From Arcobacter sp. (GTDB lineage Bacteria; Campylobacterota; Campylobacteria; Campylobacterales; Arcobacteraceae): a stretch of DNA of 64,000 nt. The first letter of the stretch is position 1. The number at the start of each line of letters is the position of its first letter. Below, one piece after another: positions 28,001 through 40,160 of the stretch. The stretch covers positions 1 to 64,000 of the forward strand of contig PKUJ01000018.1 of assembly GCA_002869565.1 (NCBI GenBank), read 5' to 3'. The notes beneath the pieces are model-generated. The model made no database searches. It worked only from the letters and a program-made list of their open reading frames with translations, and was not told where the DNA came from. The position numbers were made by a program, and so were the translations under genes.

Positions 28001-29164
28001 ATGACTGAAGAAATACTAATAATCATATAGATATCATTAATAATATTTACTTCACCATTAATATCTAATTTATTAAGACTTCCTACTATTGCAGTTGAGA
28101 TTACACTTGGTGCCTTAGCTGCATATTTTGCTTTTATAGTAGAGCATTCAATTTTAGAATTAGTTGCTGAACTTGGATTTTTATATCTAATGTTTCTCGC
28201 AGGTTTAGAAGTGGATTTAAAAAAACTTGTGAATATTTCTGGAAATTTATTAAAAAAAGCTATTCTTTATAATGTAATTTTATTTTCACTTTCAGCTGCA
28301 ATTACTTTATATTTGGACTTAGGACATATATTTATTGTTGTATTACCTCTTATTTCTATTGGACTTCTAGCTGCACTTAAAAAAGAGTATGGCGATGTAG
28401 AATGGATTAAATTATCTATTACCGTAGGATTAATTGGTGAAATAGTATCTATTTTTGCCTTGACAACAGTATCTGCTGCACTTGAATTTGGAATAAATTT
28501 TGAATTTTATAAAACAATGTTTTTATTTTCGCTGTTTCTTATTTCAATGCTTTTCCTTTATAAATTGTTTCATAATCTTATTTGGTGGTATCCTGAAATT
28601 AAAGCATATTTAATGCCTGAAGTTGATCATCAAGAACAGGATATTAGAATCTCTATGGCAATATTCTTTTTAATGATTACTGTTATGATATACCTTCATC
28701 TTGAAGTTGCATTTGGGGCATTTATTGCAGGAATATTTATTACAACTTTTTTTGAAGAGCATAACAAACAACTCCCTCATAAGTTAGAGCACTTTGGATT
28801 TGGCTGGTTAGTACCTATATTCTTTATTTATGTAGGTTCTTCTTTTGAGCTTGAATCACTTTTTCATGATGGATTAATTTATTCCTCACTTTTAATTGTG
28901 TTAGCAATGGTTCTTATAAGACTTGTTGCTTCAACTTTGTTTATAAAAGATATGGGGTGGAATAGATTTTATATGATAGGACTTTCTCATTCAATGCCAT
29001 TAACACTTTTAATTGCTGTTGCAACTTTGGCTTATCATAATCATTCAATTACACAGTTTTATTATTATGCATTTATCTTAGCTGCTATTTTAGAAGTGTT
29101 AGTTGTTATGATTGCTATTAGAATTATTTCTTATTTTGCCAATTTAAATAAAAAGATATATTGA
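28001..29164 (+). pseudogene. CPA2-type cation:proton antiporter with in-frame TAG at codon 10
   Basis: An ATG at 28001 with an AGGAAG site opens a frame that is stopped by TAG at 28028-28030, then continues without another stop to 29164. The frame after the stop reads as the missing first membrane helices of a Na+/H+ exchanger-type (PF00999) protein: LPTIAVEITLGALAAY and FLYLMFLAGLEVDLKK. No ATG, GTG or TTG lies in frame between the stop and ATG 28190. A product from 28190 (324 residues) would lack about the first two helices. Apart from the stop the gene looks intact, with about ten hydrophobic segments. A recent nonsense mutation or a sequence error is likely. Confidence 0.75.
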
Positions 29165-29185
29165 TACCTTTTATGGTATCAATAT
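29158..29185 (-). terminator. rho-independent terminator for the AMIN-domain gene
   Basis: An 11-bp inverted repeat (ATATTGATACC / GGTATCAATAT, six-base loop) overlaps the end of the antiporter gene. On the minus strand it is followed by ATCTTTTTATT, so it serves the recA-eno side. On the plus strand there is no T-run. Confidence 0.65.
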
Positions 29186-29195
29186 AAAAAATAGT

Positions 29196-29900
29196 TTATT
29201 CGTAAAGTTTAATGATACTTACCATTTTATCATCATATGTAACTTCATAGTTTTCAGGCATTTCAGAAAGTTCTACAACAATTCTGAAAAATTTTTCTTT
29301 TTGATGATTACCAACTGCAATTTTTGGAAAGTTTGTAGAATCTAAATTTTCTCTTTTTGTATAGAAGTTTTCTTTTGCCATATAATCTAAGATAATCTTT
29401 TTTTTACCAGGAAGTGTCATTTTTTTAGTAACTTTGTAGTCTGAATGAATAGTGATTTTATCATTGTCATATTCAATTTTTACGAATGGCAAAATCTCTT
29501 TTTCATTTGTTACATCTAGTCTAGGTTTAACATAAACTACTTGTTGTACTTCTTTTGGTTCTTTAACAATAATTTTTTTTACGATAGTTTTTGTATTTGC
29601 TTCAGTCTCTTTCTGAGCTTTTTTTATCATTTTTTTAACTTTTTCTTCTGTAAGTGCTGCTTTAGCAGGTGTTTTTGCTTTTTCTTTTGGCATTTCTTTT
29701 TCAATTTTATTCATTTTTTCATATACTGTATTTATATATTGTTGTTCTTGCTGAAATTCAACATCATAATTTTGCTCAACTTCGTTCATTTCAACAATTC
29801 TAGCAGCCTCTTCTTCATAGGCATTTGTTGGTTCAAAAGGGTTTTCTCTAGCAATTAAACTTGTAGAAAAAATCAGTAAAAGTGTAAATAAAGTTCTCAT
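29196..29900 (-). CDS. AMIN-domain periplasmic protein
   Basis: A cleavable signal peptide (residues 1-17, ending SLIA) precedes a 234-residue secreted protein. Residues 40-130 are charged and partly coiled coil. The C-terminal 100 residues, with LPGKKKIILDYMA and KFFRIVVELSEMPENYEV, match the AMIN domain used for peptidoglycan or septal targeting. Location after enolase and the FtsB-like gene matches the Campylobacter order recA, eno, Cj1671c, Cj1670c. It overlaps the FtsB-like gene by four bases. Confidence 0.75.
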   Translation of the reverse strand: MRTLFTLLLIFSTSLIARENPFEPTNAYEEEAARIVEMNEVEQNYDVEFQQEQQYINTVYEKMNKIEKEMPKEKAKTPAKAALTEEKVKKMIKKAQKETEANTKTIVKKIIVKEPKEVQQVVYVKPRLDVTNEKEILPFVKIEYDNDKITIHSDYKVTKKMTLPGKKKIILDYMAKENFYTKRENLDSTNFPKIAVGNHQKEKFFRIVVELSEMPENYEVTYDDKMVSIIKLYE

Positions 29901-30139
29901 TCTTCTGGCTCCAAATTTTTTAATTCAAAATACTCTTTTTGTAAATGTGCGTTATCTTGTTGCAATCTTTTGATTTCACTTTGGAGATACTCTTTTTTGT
30001 GTTTTAAAGAGTTATAAACTTCTAAAGAATTGTCTCCAAAAAGAACATTTGCAACATGATAGCTAAGAAATATCGTAATAGCAATAGAGGCTATTGCTAT
30101 TAACGAGAATTTCTTTAGTTCATGAAATTTTTCTTTCAT
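29897..30139 (-). CDS. FtsB/DivIC-like septum formation initiator
   Basis: This 80-residue bitopic protein has a short cytoplasmic N-terminus, a membrane helix at about residues 13-33 and a C-terminal coiled coil with heptad Leu (KEYLQSEIKRLQQDNAHLQKE). The LFGDNSLEVYNSLK segment between them resembles the FtsB/DivIC neck. Members link FtsQ and FtsL in the divisome. It lies three bases after the enolase stop, a conserved neighbourhood for FtsB. Confidence 0.75.
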   Translation of the reverse strand: MKEKFHELKKFSLIAIASIAITIFLSYHVANVLFGDNSLEVYNSLKHKKEYLQSEIKRLQQDNAHLQKEYFELKNLEPEE

Positions 30140-30142
30140 AAA

Positions 30143-31450
<1,308 letters not shown>

Positions 31451-31551
31451 TTATACTTAAAAATATATTGCTAATTGCTTTTGTCTGAGAGATTTAAATA
31501 ATTTAGAAAGAGATTTTATGTGAATTTAAATGAATTAGGTAGTATATTAGT

Positions 31552-31579
31552 AAAAAGAGAGTAGAAATTATCTACTCTC
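31552..31579 (-). terminator. rho-independent terminator of recA
   Basis: A perfect 9-bp stem (GAGAGTAGA 31557-31565, TCTACTCTC 31571-31579, loop AATTA) is followed on the minus strand by TTTTTACTAAT. It lies just downstream of the recA stop and splits recA from eno. Confidence 0.8.
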
Positions 31580-31591
31580 ATAAGTTAGTTT

Positions 31592-32623
31592 TTATTCGTC
31601 ATCTTCTTCTGGAGTACCTTCAATGATAGAATCATTAATACCCATTGCTTCTAAAATTTTATTTTCAATCTCAAGGGCAACTTCTGGATTATCTTTTAAG
31701 AATACTTTTGAATTTTCTCTTCCTTGACCTACTTTTGCATCATTGTAAGAGAACCATGCTCCTGCTTTATCTACAATATCAAGTTTCACACCATAATCAA
31801 TAAGTTCACCTGTTTTAGAAATACCTTCTCCAAACATAATGTCAAATTCTGCAATTTTAAAAGGAGCTGCAACTTTATTTTTTACAACTTTAACTTTAAC
31901 TCTGTTACCAATAGAATTTTCAGCTTGTTTAAGTGTGGCTATTCTTCTAATATCAAGTCTAACAGAAGAGTAAAATTTAAGTGCATTACCACCAGTTGTT
32001 GTTTCAGGACTTCCATATCCTGTCATACCTATTTTCATTCTAATTTGGTTGATAAAGATAACAGTACAGTTCATTTTACTTAAAAGACCAGTAACTTTTC
32101 TAAGTGCTTTAGACATAAGTCTTGCTTGAACACCTACTTGTTGGTCATCCATATCTCCATCAATTTCTACTTTTGGAGTTAAAGCTGCAACGGAGTCAAT
32201 TACAACTAAATCTACAGCGCCAGATCTAATAACGGTTTCAAGAATTTCTAAAGCTTGCTCTCCATAATCTGGTTGAGATACAAGTAAATTATCAATATCA
32301 ACACCAAGATTTCTTGCATACATAGTATCTAATGCATGCTCTGCATCGATAAATGCACATACTCCACCTGCTTTTTGACATTCTGCAATAGCATGAAGAG
32401 TAAGAGTAGTTTTACCAGATGATTCAGGTCCATATATTTCAATAACTCGACCTTTTGGAAGTCCTCCAACTCCTAAAGCTAAGTCAAGACCTAGTGAACC
32501 AGTTGAAATTACTTCTGTTGGAACAACTTCTTTGTCTCCAAGTCTAATTAATGTCCCTTTTCCAAATGCTTTATCGATTTGCTTGATTGCTAAATCTAGT
32601 GATTTTTTTTGATTTTCATCCAT
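31592..32623 (-). CDS. recA: recombinase RecA
   Basis: RecA (343 residues) catalyses strand exchange and LexA-type cleavage. Walker A is GPESSGKT (65-72); the [14 protein letters not shown] signature, the L1/L2 loop regions and an acidic C-terminal tail ending EEDDE are present. An AGGAA site precedes the ATG. The 174-bp gap to eno and the terminator show separate units. Confidence 0.97.
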   Translation of the reverse strand: MDENQKKSLDLAIKQIDKAFGKGTLIRLGDKEVVPTEVISTGSLGLDLALGVGGLPKGRVIEIYGPESSGKTTLTLHAIAECQKAGGVCAFIDAEHALDTMYARNLGVDIDNLLVSQPDYGEQALEILETVIRSGAVDLVVIDSVAALTPKVEIDGDMDDQQVGVQARLMSKALRKVTGLLSKMNCTVIFINQIRMKIGMTGYGSPETTTGGNALKFYSSVRLDIRRIATLKQAENSIGNRVKVKVVKNKVAAPFKIAEFDIMFGEGISKTGELIDYGVKLDIVDKAGAWFSYNDAKVGQGRENSKVFLKDNPEVALEIENKILEAMGINDSIIEGTPEEDDE

Positions 32624-32694
32624 CTTATTTGTTCCTATTTTTGTATCATTTTTTCTTATGTTGGAATTTTAGCAGATTTTATTTAAAGTAGTAA

Positions 32695-32719
32695 ATTTTA
32701 TTGCATTTTGCAATAAAAT
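32695..32719 (-). terminator. hairpin, probable terminator of the 69-aa gene
   Basis: An 11-bp perfect inverted repeat (ATTTTATTGCA / TGCAATAAAAT, TTT loop) sits six bases after the stop of the minus-strand 69-aa gene. Its A:T-rich ends supply the A- and U-tracts, so it may work in both directions. Confidence 0.5.
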
Positions 32720-32724
32720 ACTTT

Positions 32725-32934
32725 TTAATCTTTTGGAATGTTTTGATTTTCAGAAATTTTTTCTACAGTTTCAATCGTTTTTATATGAGAATTAACTCTT
32801 TTTTTCATTGTGAATTTTTTAATGTGTTTGGCAAGAATCTTAGTATATTTTTTGTAGTTTCTTGAACCTTTTTCAAAACTTGCTAGTTTTTTTTGTATTT
32901 TTAGTATATCTTCTGGAATTGAATTTTCTGCCAT
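32725..32934 (-). CDS. small basic hypothetical protein (69 aa)
   Basis: I do not recognise this protein. It is rich in Lys, predicted helical and soluble, with no cysteine. It lies between recA and the divergent pseB, has its own hairpin downstream and an ATG at 32934 preceded by a weak AGG site. The surrounding structure suggests a real small gene. Confidence 0.5.
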   Translation of the reverse strand: MAENSIPEDILKIQKKLASFEKGSRNYKKYTKILAKHIKKFTMKKRVNSHIKTIETVEKISENQNIPKD

Positions 32935-33015
32935 ATTAAACCTATAAAATTTATTTGTAATAAATTATTGCATATATACTCTTAAAATATAAATTAAATA
33001 GTTTATTGGATATCA

Positions 33016-33021
33016 TATTAT
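33016..33021 (+). promoter_or_regulatory. candidate -10 of the pse operon
   Basis: TATTAT lies 33 bases before the pseB ATG in the 120-bp divergent region shared with the 69-aa gene. The region is so AT-rich that other -10 hexamers are possible; no clear -35 or sigma-28 element was found. Confidence 0.25.
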
Positions 33022-33045
33022 ATACAAATCTTCTATTTAGATTAA

Positions 33046-34046
<1,001 letters not shown>

Positions 34047-34047
<1 letters not shown>

Positions 34048-35153
34048 TGAATTTTATACCTTATGGAAAGCAAACAATAGAAGAAGAAGATGTATCTAAT
34101 TTTATAGATACTTTAAAAAGTGATTTTTTAACAACAGGTTTAAAAGTAAATGAATTTGAACGAGAAATTTACGAAGTATCAAATGCAAAGTATTGTGTAT
34201 CTGTATCAAATGGAACTGCTGCTTTACATTTATCAGCTCTTGCTTTATTAAATGAAGGCGATAAAGTCTTAACTACTCCAAATAGTTTTATTGCTACATC
34301 CAATAGTATTTTGTACGCAAAGGCTATTCCTATTTTTGTAGATATATGCGAAGATGGAAGTATTGATTTGGATTTATGTGAAGAGATTTTAAAAAAAGAT
34401 GCAACCATAAAAGCTATATTTGCTGTTTCTTTTTCAGGAAAAATTTTAGATAAAAAGAGACTGCAGGAACTTAAAAATACTTATACAATCAAAATACTTG
34501 AAGATAATGCTCATACCTTAGGAGTAAAACTAACATATAGTGATATATCTACTTTTTCATTTCATCCTGTTAAACATATAGCTACAGGAGAGGGTGGAGC
34601 AGTTGTAACTAATGATAAATCATTATATGAGAAAATAAAAATGCTAAGAAATCATGGTCAAGATGATAAACACCAAATGCTAGACTTGGGATTTAATTAT
34701 AGACTTAGTGATATAAGTTCTACTCTTGGACTATCACAGATTAAAAAACTGGGTTTATTTATTGGAAAGAGACAAGAAGTAGCTAAAAGATATGACAAAG
34801 CATTTGAGAATACTATTGTAAAACCACTTTATAAATTTACAGAGACTTCTCTCTATCATCTTTACGTTGTAAGAATTGATTTTAGTAAATTGGATATTAG
34901 TAAAAATGAATTAATAATAAAAATGAGAGAGAAAAAAATAGGTCTACAAGTACATTACAAACCTATAAATAAACAACCCTATTATAAAAATTTGGGATAT
35001 GGCAGTGAAAATACTCCTATGATGGATAAGTATTTTCAAGAGTGTTTATCTTTACCTTGTTATCCATTATTAAGTGAAGATGAACAAGAGTATGTTATAA
35101 AATCATTGTTAGAAGTTTTCTCAAAGAGAGTGCAAGGCACAAGAAATGCCTAG
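34047..35153 (+). CDS. pseC: UDP-4-amino-4,6-dideoxy-N-acetyl-beta-L-altrosamine transaminase
   Basis: PseC is a PLP aminotransferase (DegT/DnrJ/EryC1 family, 368 residues) that adds the C4 amino group. The PLP lysine is in STFSFHPVKHIATGEGG, and the substrate region GFNYRLSDISSTLGLSQ matches the family. It is preceded by pseB and overlaps pseF by eight bases, so the three are coupled. Confidence 0.95.
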
Positions 35154-35844
35154 ATGTATTGCAATTATTCCAGCACGTGGAGGAAGTAAAAGAATTCCAA
35201 AAAAAAACATAAAGTTATTTCACGGAAAGCCATTACTTGCCTACTCAATTGAAACTGCTTTAAAAAGTGAACTTTTTGAAAAAGTGGTAGTAAGTACAGA
35301 TAGCGAAGAAATAGCAATGATTGCAAAAGAATATGGAGCAGAAGTTCCTTTTGTAAGACCAAAAGAGTTAAGTGATGATTTTACTGGAACAGGAGAAATT
35401 ATAACCCATGCAATAAATTTTTTAAAGGAAAAAGGTGAAGAGTTTGATTTTTGCTGTACCATTTATGCTACTGCACCACTCTTACAAAAAAAATATTTAA
35501 TGGAAGGCTTTGAAAAATTAAAAAATAGTGATGCTGTAAGCTCTTTTTCTGTAACTTCTATGCCTTTTCCTATTCAAAGAACTTTTAAAATTACAGGAAA
35601 TAATAGATGTCAAATGTTTTGGCCAGAAAACTTTATAAAAAGAAGCCAAGACTTAGAGGAAGCATATCAAGATGCAGGACAGTTTTATTGGCAAAATTTA
35701 AACAAAAAAGCAAAAGATATATTCTTTGGTCAAGATAGTATTGCAATAATCCTTCCTAGATACTTAGTTCAAGATATTGATACAATAGAAGATTGGGAAA
35801 GGGCTCAGTATATGTATGAAATTACACAAAGGAGTAATGTTTGA
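35146..35844 (+). CDS. pseF: pseudaminic acid cytidylyltransferase
   Basis: PseF activates pseudaminic acid with CTP. The 232-residue protein has the IPARGGSKRIPKKNIK nucleotide loop, the VSTDSEEIA motif and the EAYQDAGQFYW segment typical of PseF. It ends four bases into pseI. Confidence 0.94.
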   Translation: MPRCIAIIPARGGSKRIPKKNIKLFHGKPLLAYSIETALKSELFEKVVVSTDSEEIAMIAKEYGAEVPFVRPKELSDDFTGTGEIITHAINFLKEKGEEFDFCCTIYATAPLLQKKYLMEGFEKLKNSDAVSSFSVTSMPFPIQRTFKITGNNRCQMFWPENFIKRSQDLEEAYQDAGQFYWQNLNKKAKDIFFGQDSIAIILPRYLVQDIDTIEDWERAQYMYEITQRSNV

Positions 35845-36875
35845 AAATAGGAAATTTTGATTTAAAAAAAGATGGGACTTATATAATTGCAGAACTTAGT
35901 GCAAATCATAATGGAAGTTTACAAACTGCTCTTGATACGATAAAAGCTGCAAAACAGTGTGGGGCAAATGCAATAAAACTTCAAACCTACACAGCAGATA
36001 TTTTAACATTAGATTGTAAAAAAGATGACTTTATGATTGATGGAGATACTTTATGGGATGGAAAGAGTTTATATGAATTATATTCAGAAGCTTATACTCC
36101 TTGGGAATGGCATAAAGAGTTATTCTATTATGCTAGAGAGATAGGAATAGATATTTTTTCAACCCCCTTTGATAAAAGTGCAGTAGATTTTCTTGAACAA
36201 TTTAAACCAAGTGCATATAAAATAGCCTCATTTGAAATAACTGATTATGAATTAATTAGATATGCAGCAAGTAAAGGCAGACCTATAATTATAAGTACAG
36301 GTATTGCTAAAATTGATGAGATACAGGATGTTGTAGATATTTGTAAAGAAGAGGGGAATGAAGATATTGTTTTACTTAAGTGTACAAGTGCATATCCTGC
36401 TCCTTTAGATGAGGCAAATTTAGTAACAATTCCAAATATGAAAGAAACTTTTGGAGTAAATGTTGGTTTTTCCGATCATACTTTAGGTATTACTGCACCA
36501 ATTGTTGCAACTACTCTTGGAGCAAAAGTTATAGAAAAACATTTTATAAAAGATAAAAATATAGGTGGTCCTGATTGTGAATTTTCTTTAGATAAAAGTG
36601 AATTTTCTTTAATGGTTGAAAAAGTAAGAGAAGTTGAGAAACTCATGGGAAAGGTTGATTATACTTTAACTCAAAAAAGAAAAGAACAAAGAAGATTTTC
36701 ACGAAGTTTATATATTTCAAAAGATATAAAAAAAGGCGAAAAATTCACACAAAATAATATACAAAGTGTAAGACCTGGATATGGACTCCATCCTAAGTAT
36801 TTTCAAAAAATTTTAGGAAAAATGGCAACAAAAGATTACGAAATAGGCGATAGGGTTGAAAAAAATATTATTTAG
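35841..36875 (+). CDS. pseI: pseudaminic acid synthase
   Basis: PseI condenses phosphoenolpyruvate with 2,4-diacetamido-2,4,6-trideoxy-L-altrose. The NeuB barrel (IAELSANHNGS, KLQTYTAD, TSAYPAP, GFSDHTLG, IEKHF) is followed by a C-terminal SAF/antifreeze-like domain (about residues 285-344, RSLYISKDIKKGE). Start is TTG at 35841 behind AAAGGAG. Length 344 is normal. Confidence 0.95.
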   Translation: MKIGNFDLKKDGTYIIAELSANHNGSLQTALDTIKAAKQCGANAIKLQTYTADILTLDCKKDDFMIDGDTLWDGKSLYELYSEAYTPWEWHKELFYYAREIGIDIFSTPFDKSAVDFLEQFKPSAYKIASFEITDYELIRYAASKGRPIIISTGIAKIDEIQDVVDICKEEGNEDIVLLKCTSAYPAPLDEANLVTIPNMKETFGVNVGFSDHTLGITAPIVATTLGAKVIEKHFIKDKNIGGPDCEFSLDKSEFSLMVEKVREVEKLMGKVDYTLTQKRKEQRRFSRSLYISKDIKKGEKFTQNNIQSVRPGYGLHPKYFQKILGKMATKDYEIGDRVEKNII

Positions 36876-37830
36876 ATGTGATTCCTCTTCTACTATAGGC
36901 TTAGGACATGTAAAAAGATGTTTAGTTTTAGCAAAAAGATTAGAAGAACAAAATAAAGACTTGCATATTGCATTTTCAACTTTAGACTTAAAAGGTAATA
37001 TAAATCAAGAGATTTTAAAGAATGGATTTGTTATCTATTTTTTAAAGGACACTAACGTTAATTTCTTAAATGACATTTTAAAAAAGCAAGGTATAGATTT
37101 TTTGATTATTGATTCATATGATATTGATGATGTATTTGAAAAGAATATAAAATAAAAAAATCAAAAACTAAAAATATTAAGTTTTGATGATACTTTAAAA
37201 ACTCATAATGTGGATATAGTATTAAATCATGGAATACAAGCACAAAGAAGTGCTTATAAAAAACTAGTTTCAAAAGAATGTAAAGTTTTATGTGGGAGTA
37301 AATATACTCTTTTAAGGGATGAGTTTTTTAAAAATTATAAAACAAAGATAAAAAAAGATTCTGTTGCTATTATTTTAGGTGGGAATGATGTTTTAAATCT
37401 ATCCTCAAAAATTGCAGATTATCTTTTAAAGCTTAATAATAACTATAAAATTAGTATAATAACTTCAAAGGTAAATATTCATCAAAAAGAATTAAAACAA
37501 AAAAAAGGTGTTGAGATTTTAATTGATATAGATAATATTGCTGAGGTATTAAGTTCAAAAGACTTTGTAATCACTGCAAGTGGAGGAACACTTTTTGAAG
37601 TACTAGCTTTAAAAAAGAGATTTATTAATATAGATGTTGTGGAAAATCAAAAAGTAGTAACTGATTTTTTAAAAGAAAACTCTATAAAAACTACAATAAA
37701 AGCAGATAAACTATCTTTAAAAAAGTTAAGAGAAAAAATAGAATATATAGAAAAAACCAATATTTATGAGAAAATAGATTTAAAGTTTTCAAAAAATAAA
37801 TTAATAAAAAAAATATTAAAAGAGTTATAG
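36856..37830 (+). pseudogene. pseG: UDP-2,4-diacetamido-2,4,6-trideoxy-L-altropyranose hydrolase, interrupted by TAA
   Basis: PseG removes UDP before the PseI step. The TTG start at 36856 lies in the pseI end. The first 99 codons carry the GLGHVKRC motif with catalytic His18, then TAA at 37153-37155 interrupts the frame. The same frame resumes without a shift and runs from 37156 to 37830: KILSFDD, VLNHGIQAQ, a UDP-binding region with ILGGNDVLN and TASGGTLFEVLAL. The two pieces join as one normal-length PseG of about 324 codons, so a single base substitution (for example GAA or AAA to TAA) explains it. If real, both halves are unlikely to be active and Pse synthesis would stop. Confidence 0.85.
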
Positions 37831-38957
37831 TGAAAAGAATATTTATCCTAGGTGGAAGTAACCTTCAATTAGATTTAATATTTGAAGCGAAAAAACTTTA
37901 TTTTGAGGTATATTTATTTGATGGAAAGAAAGATTGTGAAGGTCAAAAATATGTAGATTATTTTTTTCATATAGATATAAAGGATAAAGAAGCAATCCTA
38001 AAAAAAGCAATAGAGTTAAAACCTTTGATAATAACTACAATTGCTTCTGAAATCGGAAATATTACTTCATGTTTTGTATCTGAAAAGATGGCTTTAAAAT
38101 CAAACTCTTATGAAGTAGCTTATAATACTACAAATAAAAAATCAATGAAAAATATTGCACTAAAAAGTAGTATAAATATTGCTAAATTTAAAGTAATAAA
38201 AAATTTAGAAGATTTAAAAGAGTGGAGTATATTTCCTGTTGTTATAAAACCCATAGATAGTTCAGCAGGAAGAGGTGTTAGTTTTGTTTTAAGAAAAGAA
38301 GAATTAGAGGAGGCTATAAAAATAGCTTTTAATTTTACTTCTGAAAAAGAGATTTTAATTGAAGAGTATATAAAAGGAAAACAGTTTAGTATAGAAACAA
38401 TATCTTCAGAAGGCAAACATAACATAGTTAGCATAACAGAAGAATATTTAAGCCCTTTACCCAAAATTATAGAAACTCAGCAATTAGTGCCTGCTAGATT
38501 AAATAAAAGTGAAGAAGAGAAATTAAGATTGTTTGCTTTTGATGTTCTAAATTCTTTTAATATAAAGTTTGGCGCTTGTCATATCGAAGTTAGGATTGAT
38601 GCAAAAGCAGATATATATTTAGTTGAAATTGCTTCAAGAATGGGTGGCTGGAGAAGTGAGTTAATAAATTTAGCTTTAGGAATCAACTATTGCCAACTTT
38701 TACTTTTTTCTTTAGAAGGGAAAAATATAGAGTTTCAAGCGTCAAGGGATGAGATTGCAATAGTAAAGATGATTTTATCTCAAAAAGATTTTGAGGATTA
38801 TAAGTTTTTTTGTGAGAATTATTATGATTCTGTAATTTCAACTTTAAATATCAAAGATATTAGGGAATCAAAACATTTAGCAGATTCTAATGGATTTTAT
38901 TTTTTACATATTCAAGATAAAAAAGATCTTCTAAGTTTTATTGGAGAGCATAAATGA
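37830..38957 (+). CDS. ATP-grasp ligase-like protein 1
   Basis: This 375-residue protein has an N-terminal Rossmann-like pre-ATP-grasp domain (FILGGSNLQLDLIFEAKKL) and an ATP-grasp fold. FPVVIKPIDSSAGRGV binds ATP, EILIEEYIKG holds the adenine-side Glu, and HIEVRIDAKADIYLVEIASRMGG carries the Mg-binding residues. The GTG start overlaps the pseG stop. ATP-grasp enzymes join a carboxylate to an amine through an acyl phosphate. Position directly after pseG suggests N-acylation or aminoacylation of a nonulosonic acid or precursor, which is inference. Confidence 0.75.
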   Translation: MKRIFILGGSNLQLDLIFEAKKLYFEVYLFDGKKDCEGQKYVDYFFHIDIKDKEAILKKAIELKPLIITTIASEIGNITSCFVSEKMALKSNSYEVAYNTTNKKSMKNIALKSSINIAKFKVIKNLEDLKEWSIFPVVIKPIDSSAGRGVSFVLRKEELEEAIKIAFNFTSEKEILIEEYIKGKQFSIETISSEGKHNIVSITEEYLSPLPKIIETQQLVPARLNKSEEEKLRLFAFDVLNSFNIKFGACHIEVRIDAKADIYLVEIASRMGGWRSELINLALGINYCQLLLFSLEGKNIEFQASRDEIAIVKMILSQKDFEDYKFFCENYYDSVISTLNIKDIRESKHLADSNGFYFLHIQDKKDLLSFIGEHK

Positions 38958-40159
38958 AAGAATATATATGGATAATTGGAGGTTCTATTCATCAGCTCCC
39001 TGCAATCTATGAAGCAAAAAAATTAGGTTTAGGAATTGTTTGTAGTGATTATAATAGTGACTGTATAGCAAAAGATGAGGTTGATATTTTTATAAATATT
39101 AGTATTTATGATAAACAAGCTCATATAGAAAATATAAAACGATTAAAAGATGAGGGGATTAACTTAAAAGGAATTGTTTGTATTGCAGTAGATGCAGCTA
39201 TTACAATGGGTGCTGTTAATGATTATTTTGGTTTTTGTGGGATTAGTGAAGAGATTGCAAGTATTTGTAAAGATAAAACTTTATTTAGAGAAAAGATGGA
39301 TGTCTGGGGCTTACCAAATGCATATTTTAAAATACTTACAAAAGAGAGTAGGTCTGTTGATATTATAAAAATAGATTTTCCTATAATTATAAAACCAAAT
39401 AATGGTTTTGGAAGTGTTGGCGCTAAAATATTTTATAATGAAGTAGGAATATTTAATCATATAAATTATTTACTGGATGACTTGGATTTTGAAAAAATAT
39501 TAATAGAAGAATTCTATATAGGAGAAGAACAAACGGTAGAAGCAATAGTGGATAAAGATGGTGTTTTTACACCTGAGTTTATAACTGATAGGTTTTTTAC
39601 AAGAGATATTTATCCTGTAGAAATTGGTTTACAAAATCCGAGTTCATTAGCTGAAAGTATCCAAAGTGAGTTATTTGATTTTGCTAAAAAAATTGCACAA
39701 AATTTGAATATAAAAAATGGAACTATTAAACTTGATAGTATTATTACAAAAAAAGGTGCTCGTATTATTGAAGCAACTGTAAGAGTTGCAGGTGGTCTTG
39801 ATCCTTATTTTTTAGTACCAACTGCAAGTGGTAAGAATATAATGCAAAATGCTATTCTTACAGCACTTGGCAAGCCATTGAAAAAAGAGGCTTTAATAAA
39901 TAGTATAAATAAATATGCTCTAACAGGTTCTCCTTTACCAAAACCAGGTGAAATAGTAGATATAAGTGGAATAGATGAGGCAAAAAAAATATCTGGAGTT
40001 GAAAAAGTGTTTCTTTTTGGAAATATTGGGGATAGGATTAAAGAGTACAAGGATGGGACATCTAGAATTTGTTTTGTATTGGTTAGTAATAAGAGCTTAT
40101 CTAGGGCAAAAGAAATTTTAGAAGAAGCGATTTCTTTAATAAAAATAGAGACTAAATAG
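38954..40159 (+). CDS. ATP-grasp ligase-like protein 2
   Basis: This is a second ATP-grasp protein (401 residues), only distantly similar to the first. It has IIGGSIHQLPAIYEAKKLG at the N-terminus, FPIIIKPNNGFGSVGA (ATP loop), ILIEEFYIGEEQTVEA, and IIEATVRVAGGLDPYFL with the metal-binding Glu. A C-terminal lid-like domain (about 310-401) resembles that of carnosine-synthase-type ligases. It overlaps the first by four bases and is followed at once by the cupin gene, so the pair probably acts sequentially or as a complex. Confidence 0.75.
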   Translation: MKEYIWIIGGSIHQLPAIYEAKKLGLGIVCSDYNSDCIAKDEVDIFINISIYDKQAHIENIKRLKDEGINLKGIVCIAVDAAITMGAVNDYFGFCGISEEIASICKDKTLFREKMDVWGLPNAYFKILTKESRSVDIIKIDFPIIIKPNNGFGSVGAKIFYNEVGIFNHINYLLDDLDFEKILIEEFYIGEEQTVEAIVDKDGVFTPEFITDRFFTRDIYPVEIGLQNPSSLAESIQSELFDFAKKIAQNLNIKNGTIKLDSIITKKGARIIEATVRVAGGLDPYFLVPTASGKNIMQNAILTALGKPLKKEALINSINKYALTGSPLPKPGEIVDISGIDEAKKISGVEKVFLFGNIGDRIKEYKDGTSRICFVLVSNKSLSRAKEILEEAISLIKIETK

Positions 40160-40160
40160 T

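Noticed and set aside
29541-29858. Phe/Cys-rich plus-strand open frame
   Set aside because: It mirrors the Lys/Glu-rich part of the AMIN-domain gene and has no independent support.
31724-32083. Plus-strand open frame of 119 codons
   Set aside because: It is antisense within recA and shows composition typical of a shadow frame.
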